64,000 nucleotides of DNA. Source: Pedobacter zeae. GTDB lineage: Bacteria > Bacteroidota > Bacteroidia > Sphingobacteriales > Sphingobacteriaceae. Location: the NCBI RefSeq assembly GCF_014196715.1, contig NZ_JACIEF010000002.1, forward strand, positions 620,001-684,000. Direction: 5' to 3'. The notes under the pieces were generated by a model. It did not search any database and was not told where the DNA came from. It worked only from the letters and a program-made list of their open reading frames with translations. Of this stretch, positions 1 through 7,892 are shown piece by piece. Both the position numbers and the translations under genes were made by a program. The first letter of the stretch is position 1, and every line of letters begins with the position of its first letter.

Positions 1-1065
1 GCACCGGAAAATCCCGAATTTATGCCTTTTCTTGGGCCTCAGGAATATGGTGCCGATTCACCTACATTTTCTCCGGCTACGGCGGCCATTACGCCAAAAG
101 ACAGGGCCGATGCGGTACAGGCCAGTTTAAAAGAGGCTATGGATAATAAACTGAATGCCGCCGGGTTTTTATCGAACAGCGTGGGCTGTGCTGCTATAAT
201 GAATAGTAAAGGTTTATTTGCCTACAATACTTCAACGGATGTTGCTTTTAACATTACCGTTAGAACTGATGATGGTAAAGGTTCTGGTTATGCTACCCGG
301 GGATATACTGATTTTAGCAAGCTAAATGCAAAAGCCGATACTGCTATCGCCGCTAAAAAGGCAATGTCTTCGGTAACGGCAAAGGCCATTGAGCCAGGAA
401 AATATACCGTTATTTTAGAGCCAACTGCGGTAGCGGTGATGCTGGAAAACCTGTTCTTCTCGATGGATGCCAGGCAAGCCGATGAAGGGCGGAGCTTTAT
501 GAGCAAACCGGGAGGTAAGACAAAATTGGGAGAACAGCTGGTAGACGAAAGGGTAAATATCTATTCAGACCCCTGGAATCCGGAACTTCCAACTTCAACA
601 TGGGCCGGAGACGGGCGGCCGCAGCAGAAAGTAAACTGGATAGAAAAAGGCGTAGTCAAAAACTTATACAGTTCGCGCTACTGGGCGCAAAAAACCGGAA
701 TTAAAGCGATCCCCTTCCCGGGCGGTGCTATTATGCAGGGCGGAACCAAAAGCCTGGAAGAACTGATCAAAGAAACAGAAAAAGGAATTTTAGTAACCCG
801 TTTATGGTATATCCGTACGGTTGATCCGCAAACATTGTTATTAACCGGATTAACAAGAGACGGTACTTTTTATATCGAAAATGGAGCAATTAAATTTCCG
901 GTGAAAAATTTTCGTTTCAATGAAAGCCCGATCATTATGTTGAATAATTTAGATGAAATCGGGATAGCAGAACGCACGGTAAGTGCCGAATCTGAGGCAA
1001 ACTATCTCTTACCACCTTTAAGGATAAGGGATTTTACCTTTACTTCTTTATCTGATGCCGTATAG
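1..1065 (+). CDS. TldD/PmbA (TldE-like) family protein, 3' part
   Basis: The reading frame is open from base 1, so the gene starts before the window and 354 residues are visible. The sequence has the glycine-rich, beta-strand-rich character of the TldD/PmbA family, with stretches such as GFLSNSVGCAA early and SPIIMLNNLDEIG late. TldD and TldE form a heterodimeric metallopeptidase in which TldD carries the HExxxH zinc motif. No HExxxH is visible here, which fits the TldE/PmbA partner, although the N-terminal part is missing. I expect a tldD gene directly upstream, outside the window. It converges on the Fe-S gene at 1120 and shares a hairpin terminator with it. The family call is firm; which subunit it is is inference. 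Confidence 0.85.
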   Translation, partial: APENPEFMPFLGPQEYGADSPTFSPATAAITPKDRADAVQASLKEAMDNKLNAAGFLSNSVGCAAIMNSKGLFAYNTSTDVAFNITVRTDDGKGSGYATRGYTDFSKLNAKADTAIAAKKAMSSVTAKAIEPGKYTVILEPTAVAVMLENLFFSMDARQADEGRSFMSKPGGKTKLGEQLVDERVNIYSDPWNPELPTSTWAGDGRPQQKVNWIEKGVVKNLYSSRYWAQKTGIKAIPFPGGAIMQGGTKSLEELIKETEKGILVTRLWYIRTVDPQTLLLTGLTRDGTFYIENGAIKFPVKNFRFNESPIIMLNNLDEIGIAERTVSAESEANYLLPPLRIRDFTFTSLSDAV

Positions 1066-1073
1066 TTAAAAAT

Positions 1074-1106
1074 AAAAGGCCTGAGTATCCGGTACTCAGG
1101 CCTTTG
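1074..1106. terminator. Bidirectional terminator between convergent genes
   Basis: A perfect 13-bp stem (AAAGGCCTGAGTA at 1075-1087 paired with 1093-1105) closes a 5-nt loop, with A-rich and T-rich flanks. It sits in the 54-bp gap between the convergent TldE-like and Fe-S genes and can serve both. Confidence 0.85.
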
Positions 1107-1119
1107 TTATAAAAGTTAT

Positions 1120-1908
1120 TTAAAGTCCGTTGGCTCTTGCCGTAATTTCTGCAATATCCAGCACTTTTACTTCCTGTTCTTTATCTTTTAATTTAATGCC
1201 ATCGCTTAACATCGTCATGCAAAATGGGCAACCCGCTGCAATAAATTGAGGGCTGGTTTCCAGCGCTTCATCAATACGTTCCACATTGATGTCTTTATTT
1301 CCTTTCTCGGGTTCTTTAAACATCTGTGCACCACCGGCACCACAACATAAACCATTGCTTTTGCAGCGTTTCATTTCTACCAGTTGGGCATCTAAAACTT
1401 CCAATGCTTTTCTTGGTGCTTCATAAATTCCGTTTCCACGGCCTAAATAACAAGGATCGTGATAGGTAATTTTCTTGCCTTTAAAGCTTTCGCCCCCTTC
1501 AGCTTTTAATTTACCTTCATTAATTAAATCCTGAATGAGTTGCGTATGGTGTATAACTTCATAAGTACCCCCTAAGCCCGGGTATTCATTTTTAATGGTA
1601 TTGAAACAGTGCGGACAGCCGGTTACTATTTTTTTTATGTTATAGGCATTTAAAACCTCGATATTGGTCATGGCCTGCATCTGGAAAAGAAACTCGTTTC
1701 CTGCTCTTTTAGCCGGATCGCCGGTGCAGCTTTCTTCGGTTCCCAATACGGCATATTTTATGCCTACATGATGTAAAATCTTGCAGATGTCGCGGGTAAT
1801 TTTCTGTGCACGTTCATCATAGCTTCCTGCACATCCAACCCAAAATAATATTTCCGGTTCTTCGCCTGCGGCCATTAATTCGGCCATTGTAGGGACTTTA
1901 AATTCCAT
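1120..1908 (-). CDS. CCG-domain (Fe-S)-binding protein, HdrB/GlpC-like
   Basis: A 262-residue protein with two cysteine-rich CCG domains, as in heterodisulfide reductase subunit B, GlpC and LldE. Visible cysteines are C26, C61, C98 and C101 in the first half and C153, C188, C189, C227 and C230 in the second, including CCGAGG and GCPFC. Such domains bind unusual Fe-S clusters and pass electrons between a membrane or ferredoxin partner and a soluble redox enzyme. The partner is probably the membrane ferredoxin-like protein encoded just upstream at 2007-3302 on the same strand, about 100 bp away. The physiological donor and acceptor cannot be read from the sequence. No transmembrane segment is seen, so it is probably peripheral to the membrane protein. 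Confidence 0.88.
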   Translation of the reverse strand: MEFKVPTMAELMAAGEEPEILFWVGCAGSYDERAQKITRDICKILHHVGIKYAVLGTEESCTGDPAKRAGNEFLFQMQAMTNIEVLNAYNIKKIVTGCPHCFNTIKNEYPGLGGTYEVIHHTQLIQDLINEGKLKAEGGESFKGKKITYHDPCYLGRGNGIYEAPRKALEVLDAQLVEMKRCKSNGLCCGAGGAQMFKEPEKGNKDINVERIDEALETSPQFIAAGCPFCMTMLSDGIKLKDKEQEVKVLDIAEITARANGL

Positions 1909-1922
1909 TTGTCTATTATACT

Positions 1923-1960
1923 AGTATCAAGTATCGAATATCAAATATCGAGTATCGAGA
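1923..1960. repeat. Short imperfect tandem repeat (TATCRA units)
   Basis: The gap between the two Fe-S genes holds about five degenerate 7-9 bp units built on GTATCAA, GTATCGA and ATATCAA. It is one of several locally unique intergenic micro-repeats in this window. No function is evident. Confidence 0.6.
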
Positions 1961-2006
1961 CCTGGTAATTATTATTTAATTCAATGTCAACTGAAAACGT
2001 CAGTTG

Positions 2007-3302
2007 CTAACTTTCTTGTGCCCAGTTAAAACGATCGGCTGGTGAGTATTTCCAGGGAGCCTGGTTATTCTCGATATTGCCCAGCATTGCATTAATGCTT
2101 CCGGGAGCCTGCGATTCTTCCATTACCGCATAACGGCGCAATTCCATGATAATCTGCAATGGGTCGATGTTTACCGGACAGGCTTCTACGCAAGCGTTAC
2201 AACTGGTACAGGCCCAGATTTCTTCCCGGGTAATATAATCGTCTAATAAAGCTTTCCCATCCTGATGTTCTGCACCATGTTTATCAATGTTTTGTCCCAC
2301 TTCGGTAATGCGGTCGCGGGTATCCATCATAATTTTCCGTGGAGATAATAGCTTGCCGGTAATATTTGCCGGGCATACCGAAGTACAGCGGCCGCATTCG
2401 GTACAGGTATAGGCATTCATCAGGTTTACCCAGCTTAAATCGGTCACATCTTTTGCACCAAATTTACCGGGTTCGGTTTCAGCCGGAACGTACGAAGGAT
2501 CGAGCATCGCTTTTACCTCATTGGTAACCGAAGCCATATTGGTAAACTCGCCTTTAGGCTCCAGATTGGAGAAATAAGTATTTGGAAAGGCAAAAAGAAT
2601 GTGAAAATGTTTTGAATATGGCAGGTAATTTAAGAAAGCCAAAATCCCGACAATGTGGAACCACCAGCAGCTTCGCTCGATAATAACCAACGCTTTTTCT
2701 GTTGAAGGAAGGATATTGATTAAATACTGGCTTACCGGAAAAGCACCTGCATTAACATAATGGCTTGCGCCTAAAAGCTGCAGTTTTGCATCAGCCGCAT
2801 TCATGAGCAGGAAAGCACTCATTAATAATATTTCGGTAATCAGGATATAATTGGCATCTGATTTTGGCCAGCTTTTCATCTCCACACCACTAAAGCGTTT
2901 AAGCTTAAGGATGTTCCTGCGGACAAGAAAAATAGCACAGGAAACCCAAACGGTAAAAGCCAGAATCTCAAAAGATCCGATCAGAAAGTTATATAGACTA
3001 CCTAAGCCGTTAAAGATCCGGTGGGTGCCGAATAACCCATCAATCATGATTTCCAATACCTCGATATTGATAATGATGAAACCGATATAGACAAAAAAGT
3101 GCAGAAAGGCGGGAATAGGGCGGACCACCATTTTAGATTGCCCGAAGGCCACGCGGAGCATGGTCATTAGTCTTTTTTGCGGCTGATCCCGTCGATCTAC
3201 CGGTTTGCCTAAGCGGATATTGCGAATTATTTTACGCAGATTAACTGTAAACAGCGCAATTGCTGCAAGTGTAAGTACTAGAAAAATGATCTGTGCTACC
3301 AT
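2007..3302 (-). CDS. Membrane protein with two [4Fe-4S] motifs (HdrC/HdrE-like)
   Basis: A 431-residue protein. The N-terminal 240 residues hold about five hydrophobic segments (near 3-22, 65-85, 105-127, 152-170 and 208-228), like the membrane domains of NarI/DsrM/HdrE proteins. The C-terminal part has two ferredoxin-type motifs: C300-x2-C303-x2-C306-x3-C310 and C365-x2-C368-x2-C371-x3-C375, each followed by P. It therefore resembles a fusion of a membrane cytochrome-like subunit with an HdrC-type ferredoxin. Histidines lie in or near the membrane segments, so haem b is possible but unproven. It is first in a two-gene unit with the CCG protein downstream, which fits a quinone-linked electron-transfer complex. 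The enzyme they serve is unknown. Confidence 0.85.
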   Translation of the reverse strand: MVAQIIFLVLTLAAIALFTVNLRKIIRNIRLGKPVDRRDQPQKRLMTMLRVAFGQSKMVVRPIPAFLHFFVYIGFIIINIEVLEIMIDGLFGTHRIFNGLGSLYNFLIGSFEILAFTVWVSCAIFLVRRNILKLKRFSGVEMKSWPKSDANYILITEILLMSAFLLMNAADAKLQLLGASHYVNAGAFPVSQYLINILPSTEKALVIIERSCWWFHIVGILAFLNYLPYSKHFHILFAFPNTYFSNLEPKGEFTNMASVTNEVKAMLDPSYVPAETEPGKFGAKDVTDLSWVNLMNAYTCTECGRCTSVCPANITGKLLSPRKIMMDTRDRITEVGQNIDKHGAEHQDGKALLDDYITREEIWACTSCNACVEACPVNIDPLQIIMELRRYAVMEESQAPGSINAMLGNIENNQAPWKYSPADRFNWAQES

Positions 3303-3485
3303 GCAATATTAGATTGTAATGCTAAATTATAATATTAATCCAAATAAATTGCTATGCATGCATAAAAAAAATAATAAAATTGTTTGTTTGTACTCATTCT
3401 AAGCTAGGATTAGGGACTGCTTTTAATAAACTGAAAAATTAATTAATTGATAATCAGGTTAACAATGAAATAATCGAAAAAAAGT

Positions 3486-3515
3486 TTTGCTTTTGGAAAA
3501 AGAACGCTACATTTG
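3486..3515 (+). promoter_or_regulatory. Bacteroidota-type promoter of tRNA-Phe copy 1
   Basis: TTTG at 3486-3489, an 18-bp spacer and TACATTTG at 3508-3515 match the Bacteroidota -33/-7 consensus (TTTG, TAnnTTTG). The tRNA begins 15 nt after the -7 box. The same -7 block recurs before the second copy. Confidence 0.8.
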
Positions 3516-3530
3516 CAATCCCAAACGGAT

Positions 3531-3603
3531 GGTGCCATAGCTCAGTCGGTAGAGCAAAGGACTGAAAATCCTTGTGTCCCTGGTTCGAATCCAGGTGGCA
3601 CCA
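3531..3603 (+). tRNA. tRNA-Phe (GAA), copy 1
   Basis: A 73-nt cloverleaf. The acceptor stem GGTGCCA pairs with TGGCACC, the T arm reads GGTTCGAATCC, and the anticodon GAA lies at 3564-3566. The discriminator is A and the CCA end is not encoded. It is identical in sequence to the copy at 3876-3948. Confidence 0.97.
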
Positions 3604-3608
3604 CTTCC

Positions 3609-3638
3609 AAAAGCCTTTCAGCAATGAGAGGCTTTTTT
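3609..3638 (+). terminator. Terminator of tRNA-Phe copy 1
   Basis: A 12-bp stem (AAAAGCCTTTCA with TGAGAGGCTTTT) closed by a GCAA tetraloop and ending in six Ts. The terminator after the second copy has the same GCAA loop and core. Confidence 0.85.
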
Positions 3639-3830
3639 GGTTTCCAGACTTTTGCTAATCATTTTCCGAAATTAACTGACCTGGTTGCAAAAAGTCATAA
3701 TTGGTCACAATGGTCGATAAATTAGCAAAATTGACAAATATTTTTTTGATTACATCTGGCTGATTTTCAGAAAAGTGGGTTTGTATGGTTGAATTTATCC
3801 GTCTTTTTTTAAAATAAATTCGAATCCTTT

Positions 3831-3861
3831 TTTGCATTTGTAAAAAAGAACGCTACATTTG
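3831..3861 (+). promoter_or_regulatory. Bacteroidota-type promoter of tRNA-Phe copy 2
   Basis: TTTG at 3831-3834, a 19-bp spacer and TACATTTG at 3854-3861. The block AGAACGCTACATTTGCAATC is the same as before copy 1, so the promoter was duplicated along with the tRNA. Confidence 0.8.
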
Positions 3862-3875
3862 CAATCCCAAAAGGG

Positions 3876-3948
3876 GGTGCCATAGCTCAGTCGGTAGAGC
3901 AAAGGACTGAAAATCCTTGTGTCCCTGGTTCGAATCCAGGTGGCACCA
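3876..3948 (+). tRNA. tRNA-Phe (GAA), copy 2
   Basis: A 73-nt tRNA with the same sequence as copy 1 and anticodon GAA. It has its own promoter and terminator, so the two copies are separate transcription units about 345 bp apart. Confidence 0.97.
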
Positions 3949-3957
3949 CAAAAAACA

Positions 3958-3985
3958 AAAGCCTTGCAGCAATGCAGGGCTTTTT
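3958..3985 (+). terminator. Terminator of tRNA-Phe copy 2
   Basis: An 11-bp stem (AAAGCCTTGCA with TGCAGGGCTTT) with a GCAA loop, ending in a run of five Ts. Confidence 0.85.
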
Positions 3986-4005
3986 ACGTTTGGAATAGTA
4001 TTCGT

Positions 4006-4452
4006 TTATGTTTCAACATGATATTCATTCCGTTTTTCGGCCATCTCTTTTACTTTATCGAGGGCTTTTGGCCAGGTCTTTTCAAAATAATCAAGCCATT
4101 CTTTAATAATTTCCATGTCGATTATAAGTTCCGTTTTGCCATCTTTTTCCGTTAACGTATAATTCTCGAATGATTCGCCCCAGTTATGGGGGATTTCTTT
4201 ACCATCTTTTATTTCACCAATATGCTTGATAGACAGGTACTGGTTCGGGATATTTTCTTCGATAAGGGCTAACATTCCATCTCCCTTGCCATCGTGAAAC
4301 AGGGCTTTGCTCCCTTTTTTCCAATCGGTTTCTACACTGGAGCCCTCAGCAAATACGGCCGTCCATTGCGGGTAACTTTCTACACCGAAAAGCACATCCC
4401 AAACTTTCTCTTTTGTAGCGTTAATGGTGGTTTTAAATTTTATTTTTTCCAT
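4006..4452 (-). CDS. SRPBCC (START/AHSA1-like) family protein
   Basis: A 148-residue protein starting MEKIKFKTTINATKEKVWDV. The opening beta strand, the KVWDVLF helix and the later NWGESFENYTLTE strand are typical of SRPBCC ligand-binding folds, which include AHSA1-like and polyketide-cyclase-like proteins. The frame stays open for 43 more codons upstream, but that part looks unlike the family, so the ATG at 4452 was chosen. It is a cytosolic protein without a signal peptide. The bound ligand is unknown. It converges on the second tRNA-Phe unit. Confidence 0.8.
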   Translation of the reverse strand: MEKIKFKTTINATKEKVWDVLFGVESYPQWTAVFAEGSSVETDWKKGSKALFHDGKGDGMLALIEENIPNQYLSIKHIGEIKDGKEIPHNWGESFENYTLTEKDGKTELIIDMEIIKEWLDYFEKTWPKALDKVKEMAEKRNEYHVET

Positions 4453-4814
4453 AACCTGTATTTTAGTGTAATCAATTCCTTTATCATTAAGCGTATATTT
4501 ATACTCAATGGACCTGTTTATCAATTTATGATAACAAATTTGGGGATGAATTGATTGATTTAAGCGGTGCAAAGGCGACAATTTATGGGGGCGAAAAGGC
4601 TAATAGCCGGGCAAGTTTTAGCCTATTTTTTAAAATTTAATAAATATTTCAGCAGAAAGTAATTTAATCGGTAGATTTACGTAATTCATGAATTGAGGTG
4701 CTTAAAGAGCACAATATTTTGAATTAAATGGAGTTGTTGGTAGGTAAAAGTTTTATTTCCAAACTACTTAACTATTGCCCGGTTCGTATATACACTAACG
4801 TTATCCTGATTTCC

Positions 4815-6413
4815 ATGAGAAATAAGAAATTCATTTACCTGGTTGTACTGGGTTTTTTAAGCTTCGGGGCCATTACCGGCTGCAAAAAGAGCAATGATAC
4901 GCCTGAGGGGCCTGAAACTCCGCCAGTTGTGACACCACCTAACGGAACGCGTGATGAACTGACCAAAGATTCTATTTTTTTATACGGCAAAGAACTTTAC
5001 TATTGGAATACTTCGCTGCCAACTTATGAAATGTTTAACCCACGTGGGTTTAGCTCTAATGAAGCTGAGTTATATGCCATGACGCAATACTCCTTGAATC
5101 CGTCAACAGGAAAACCATATGAATATACCAATACTCCCGGCGATCCTAAATATTCGTTTTTCGACTATACAGCGGCTACTACAGGTAAAACCGGGGTGCT
5201 AAAGGCCAGTGCAAATGGCTCAGCCAATGATTACGGTTTTTCTGTTCAGTATAACAACGAGACAGACCTTAGGGTAAAATATGTATATCCAAATTCGCCG
5301 GCCGCCCAGCAGGGCTTAACACGTGGCTGCAGGATAACCGGTGTGAACGGAAGGACAGACCTGACCTATCCTGGTGCTGTTAACTTTTTAAGTAGCGCTA
5401 TTTTTGGCACAAATCCGGCGGTTACTTTAGCTTATAATGATATTGCCGGTAATGCAAAAACAGCTGTTATCACCAGTAGCCTGTATACCATTAACCCGAT
5501 ATTTTTTACGAATGTTTATACGGTTGGTACAAAGAAAGTTGGTTATATCGTATTTAATAGTTTTACCGATAATGCCACTGCTGCCATTAGTTCGGTTTTT
5601 GCTGGCTTTGCTACACAGGGAGTAAGTGAGCTCATTGTTGATTTGCGCTATAATGGTGGTGGTTATGTGACCACCGCTACCGATATGATTAATTTAATAG
5701 CACCGGCAGGAGAAACAGGTAATACGATGTTTACTTCCTATTACAATAACTATTTACAATCGATTACTACGGCCCAGCGTAAAGCTTCCGTTTTGGCACA
5801 TCAACCGCTGTTGGATGATGGAGGTAAATTACAGACTTTTACCTCAGGCGTAAATGGAAAATATGCCACCTATGCCGATTTAAATTACTCGCCTACAGCG
5901 GCCGATAACATAGAAAAATTTGCAAAATCAGGTAGTTTAACCTTAAACAGGGTTTATTTTATCGTGTCAGACTATACTGCATCTGCCAGTGAATTAACCA
6001 TTAACAGCCTAAAACCAGTAATGGAGGTAAAGCTAATAGGCAGAACAACTTATGGCAAACCTGTAGGTTTCTTTCCGATCAGGATAGATAAGGTAGATAT
6101 GTATATCCCTGAATTTGAAACCAAAAATAAATTGGGCGTTGGTGGCTATTATTCTGGCCTCACGGTTGATAAAGAATCAGCAGAAGATTTAACCAAAGCC
6201 TGGGGAGATGAAAAAGAGACTTTATTGTCTTATGCGTTATTGTATGCCAAAACCGGGGGTTTTGTAACTACAGCAACAAAAACGGCCAGCTTAAGTACCA
6301 GTACAACAGTAATGCCGGCAAAACTATCTGTAGCAGAACTAAGGGCATTGGATGAAAAATTGGATCCGAACGGATTTAAAGGAATGGTAATGACACCTCA
6401 CAAGAAATTTTAA
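4815..6413 (+). CDS. S41-family C-terminal processing peptidase, lipoprotein
   Basis: A 532-residue protein from the ATG at 4815, which opens MRNKKFIYLVVLGF and has a lipobox ending at Cys23 (AITGC). A Pro/Thr-rich linker follows. A PDZ-like segment (VYPNSPAAQQGL) precedes the tail-specific protease core: VDLRYNGGGY, then SDYTASASEL with the likely catalytic Ser, then GRTTYGKPVG with the likely Lys. This is a Ser/Lys protease of the CtpA/Prc superfamily anchored in the outer or inner membrane. An in-frame ATG at 4728 would add 29 residues before the signal peptide and is unlikely. Substrates cannot be inferred; it stands alone. Confidence 0.87.
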   Translation: MRNKKFIYLVVLGFLSFGAITGCKKSNDTPEGPETPPVVTPPNGTRDELTKDSIFLYGKELYYWNTSLPTYEMFNPRGFSSNEAELYAMTQYSLNPSTGKPYEYTNTPGDPKYSFFDYTAATTGKTGVLKASANGSANDYGFSVQYNNETDLRVKYVYPNSPAAQQGLTRGCRITGVNGRTDLTYPGAVNFLSSAIFGTNPAVTLAYNDIAGNAKTAVITSSLYTINPIFFTNVYTVGTKKVGYIVFNSFTDNATAAISSVFAGFATQGVSELIVDLRYNGGGYVTTATDMINLIAPAGETGNTMFTSYYNNYLQSITTAQRKASVLAHQPLLDDGGKLQTFTSGVNGKYATYADLNYSPTAADNIEKFAKSGSLTLNRVYFIVSDYTASASELTINSLKPVMEVKLIGRTTYGKPVGFFPIRIDKVDMYIPEFETKNKLGVGGYYSGLTVDKESAEDLTKAWGDEKETLLSYALLYAKTGGFVTTATKTASLSTSTTVMPAKLSVAELRALDEKLDPNGFKGMVMTPHKKF

Positions 6414-6467
6414 TGCAGCTTTTTACTGATACTAAGAAAGTATTATCAATAGGGTTGCGCTGAAAAT

Positions 6468-6537
6468 TGTGATGTTGAGCCTGTCGGAACACCCTTAATG
6501 GTGTTATCGAAGGTCCTTCGACAGGCTCAGGATCACA
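6468..6537. repeat. Dispersed dyad repeat in a convergent gap
   Basis: The left arm TGTGATGTTGAGCCTGTCG (6468-6486) is largely complementary to the right arm CGACAGGCTCAGGATCACA (6519-6537). It lies between two convergent genes, like related elements at 17639 and 22204. It could act as a bidirectional terminator or be a REP-like mobile remnant. Confidence 0.7.
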
Positions 6538-6579
6538 TTCTTTATTATTGAGACAGTCTAATTTTTATTAGACTGGTAT

Positions 6580-7191
6580 TTACAATAATATTTTACTGCT
6601 GATATCTTTATTTATGGTGATGTAGCCTGGATATTTAACCGGTGTATTGCCCAACATAAAGGTTGGTTTTATTTTTATGGTTAATAACCCCAGTTTTTCA
6701 TCTTTTGAAGATGATCCCTTCTGGGCAGCCTTAATAATGTCATTAAAAATATTTCCATTGGATACCAATCCATAAATGTTGCTCACCAATTGAACCGGAA
6801 CGGTAACCGTTTGATTTTGGCCAATGCTTACATTTTGATTAACTGTGCCTTCTGCCAGGTCGGTATTGTTAACCAATATCTTGTATTCGAACTGGTTTAT
6901 TGCCGCTAAATTACCGGAAGGGTTGGTTATTTCTAAATTCAGATTGGCTTTTAAAGGAATATCTTTTCTTAACAGGCCCAAGGCAATCCCCGGTAAATTA
7001 GTTAAGCTAAAACTTTGCTGGTCCATTAGCTTTTTAACATCGGTGCCTGCAATTGATACCTGTTGCACACTGGTAATTTTATAGGTGCAGTTTTCAAGGG
7101 CTTTTATCTGCTGTGCCTGCCTGTTTATTCCACAACCAAAAATGCTTATGGTAAAGAGGAAAAGCAATAGTTTTTCTTTCATGTTATTCAT
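6580..7191 (-). CDS. LEA14/WHy-like lipoprotein
   Basis: A 203-residue protein with a short signal peptide and lipobox (TISIFGC, Cys at about residue 20). The body is an Ig-like beta sandwich: NLNLEITNPSG, then FEYKILVNNTDLAEGTVNQ, then TVPVQLV. This matches the LEA type 2 (WHy) domain, in which a conserved NP pair sits in the second strand. Such lipoproteins are common in Bacteroidota and their role is not settled; desiccation or envelope stress is often suggested from plant relatives. A second ATG nine bases downstream is an alternative start. It diverges from the GNAT gene at 7317. Confidence 0.72.
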   Translation of the reverse strand: MNNMKEKLLLFLFTISIFGCGINRQAQQIKALENCTYKITSVQQVSIAGTDVKKLMDQQSFSLTNLPGIALGLLRKDIPLKANLNLEITNPSGNLAAINQFEYKILVNNTDLAEGTVNQNVSIGQNQTVTVPVQLVSNIYGLVSNGNIFNDIIKAAQKGSSSKDEKLGLLTIKIKPTFMLGNTPVKYPGYITINKDISSKILL

Positions 7192-7316
7192 AACGCCAAA
7201 ATACTAAAACTATTTTAGAAGATGCTGCTTTAAAATTGAGCAATTGTTGAGTAATAGCTACAATGAACCCGGTTAACAATTGATCCAAGTTATTAACTTT
7301 ACAAAAAATAAAAAAT

Positions 7317-7799
7317 ATGGCTATTACCCTCCGGAACATCACTCCACAAGATAATGCAGCTACTGCTTTAATGATCAGGACGGTCTTAAGAGAATTTAAA
7401 ATAGACAGGCCTGGTACTGTGTACACTGATCCTACAACCGACGAACTTTCTAAAGTTTTTGAACATCCTCAATCTGCTTATTGGCTGGCTGAAGAAGATG
7501 GGGTTATTATTGGGGGCTGTGGCATCTATCCAACAGACGGCTTGCCAGATGGTTGTGTTGAACTGGTTAAGCTATACACCTCGGCATCCTCCCGGGGAAA
7601 GGGTATTGGCAGGATGCTCATGGAGAAAAGTATAGAATCGGCACAGCATTTTGGTTACAATGAAGTGTATTTAGAATCGTTTCCGGAGCTTACCACCGCA
7701 ATTGCCATGTACGAAAAGGCAGGTTTTAAAAAACTCGCTGCACCGTTGGGTAATTCGGGGCATTTTGCCTGCAATGTATGGATGCTATTGGTACTGTAG
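7317..7799 (+). CDS. GNAT-family N-acetyltransferase
   Basis: A 160-residue single-domain GNAT. The acetyl-CoA pyrophosphate loop is visible as SSRGKGIGRMLMEKSIE (motif A, R/Q-x-x-G-x-G/A), preceded by the strand VELVKLYTS and followed by the motif-B region YLESFPELTTAIAMYEKAGF. The acceptor is not predictable; PadR-independent stand-alone GNATs of this kind acetylate small amines, antibiotics or protein N-termini. It diverges from the LEA14-like lipoprotein gene. The start ATG at 7317 gives the normal N-terminal beta strand (MAITLRNITPQD). Confidence 0.88.
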   Translation: MAITLRNITPQDNAATALMIRTVLREFKIDRPGTVYTDPTTDELSKVFEHPQSAYWLAEEDGVIIGGCGIYPTDGLPDGCVELVKLYTSASSRGKGIGRMLMEKSIESAQHFGYNEVYLESFPELTTAIAMYEKAGFKKLAAPLGNSGHFACNVWMLLVL

Positions 7800-7892
7800 G
7801 TGGTTAGTTGTTAGAACTGGTTAATCGGTTAACTGAATTGGATTTCTCAATTTTAACAGTTAACCGATTTATGCAATTAACCTTATTCAAAC

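Noticed and set aside
3513-3725. 70-codon frame over tRNA-Phe copy 1 (AIAQSVEQRTENPCVPGSNP)
   Set aside because: It is a translation of the tRNA gene itself, a well-known false protein.
3919-4155. 78-codon frame overlapping tRNA-Phe copy 2
   Set aside because: It reads through the tRNA 3' half and terminator and antisense to the SRPBCC gene.
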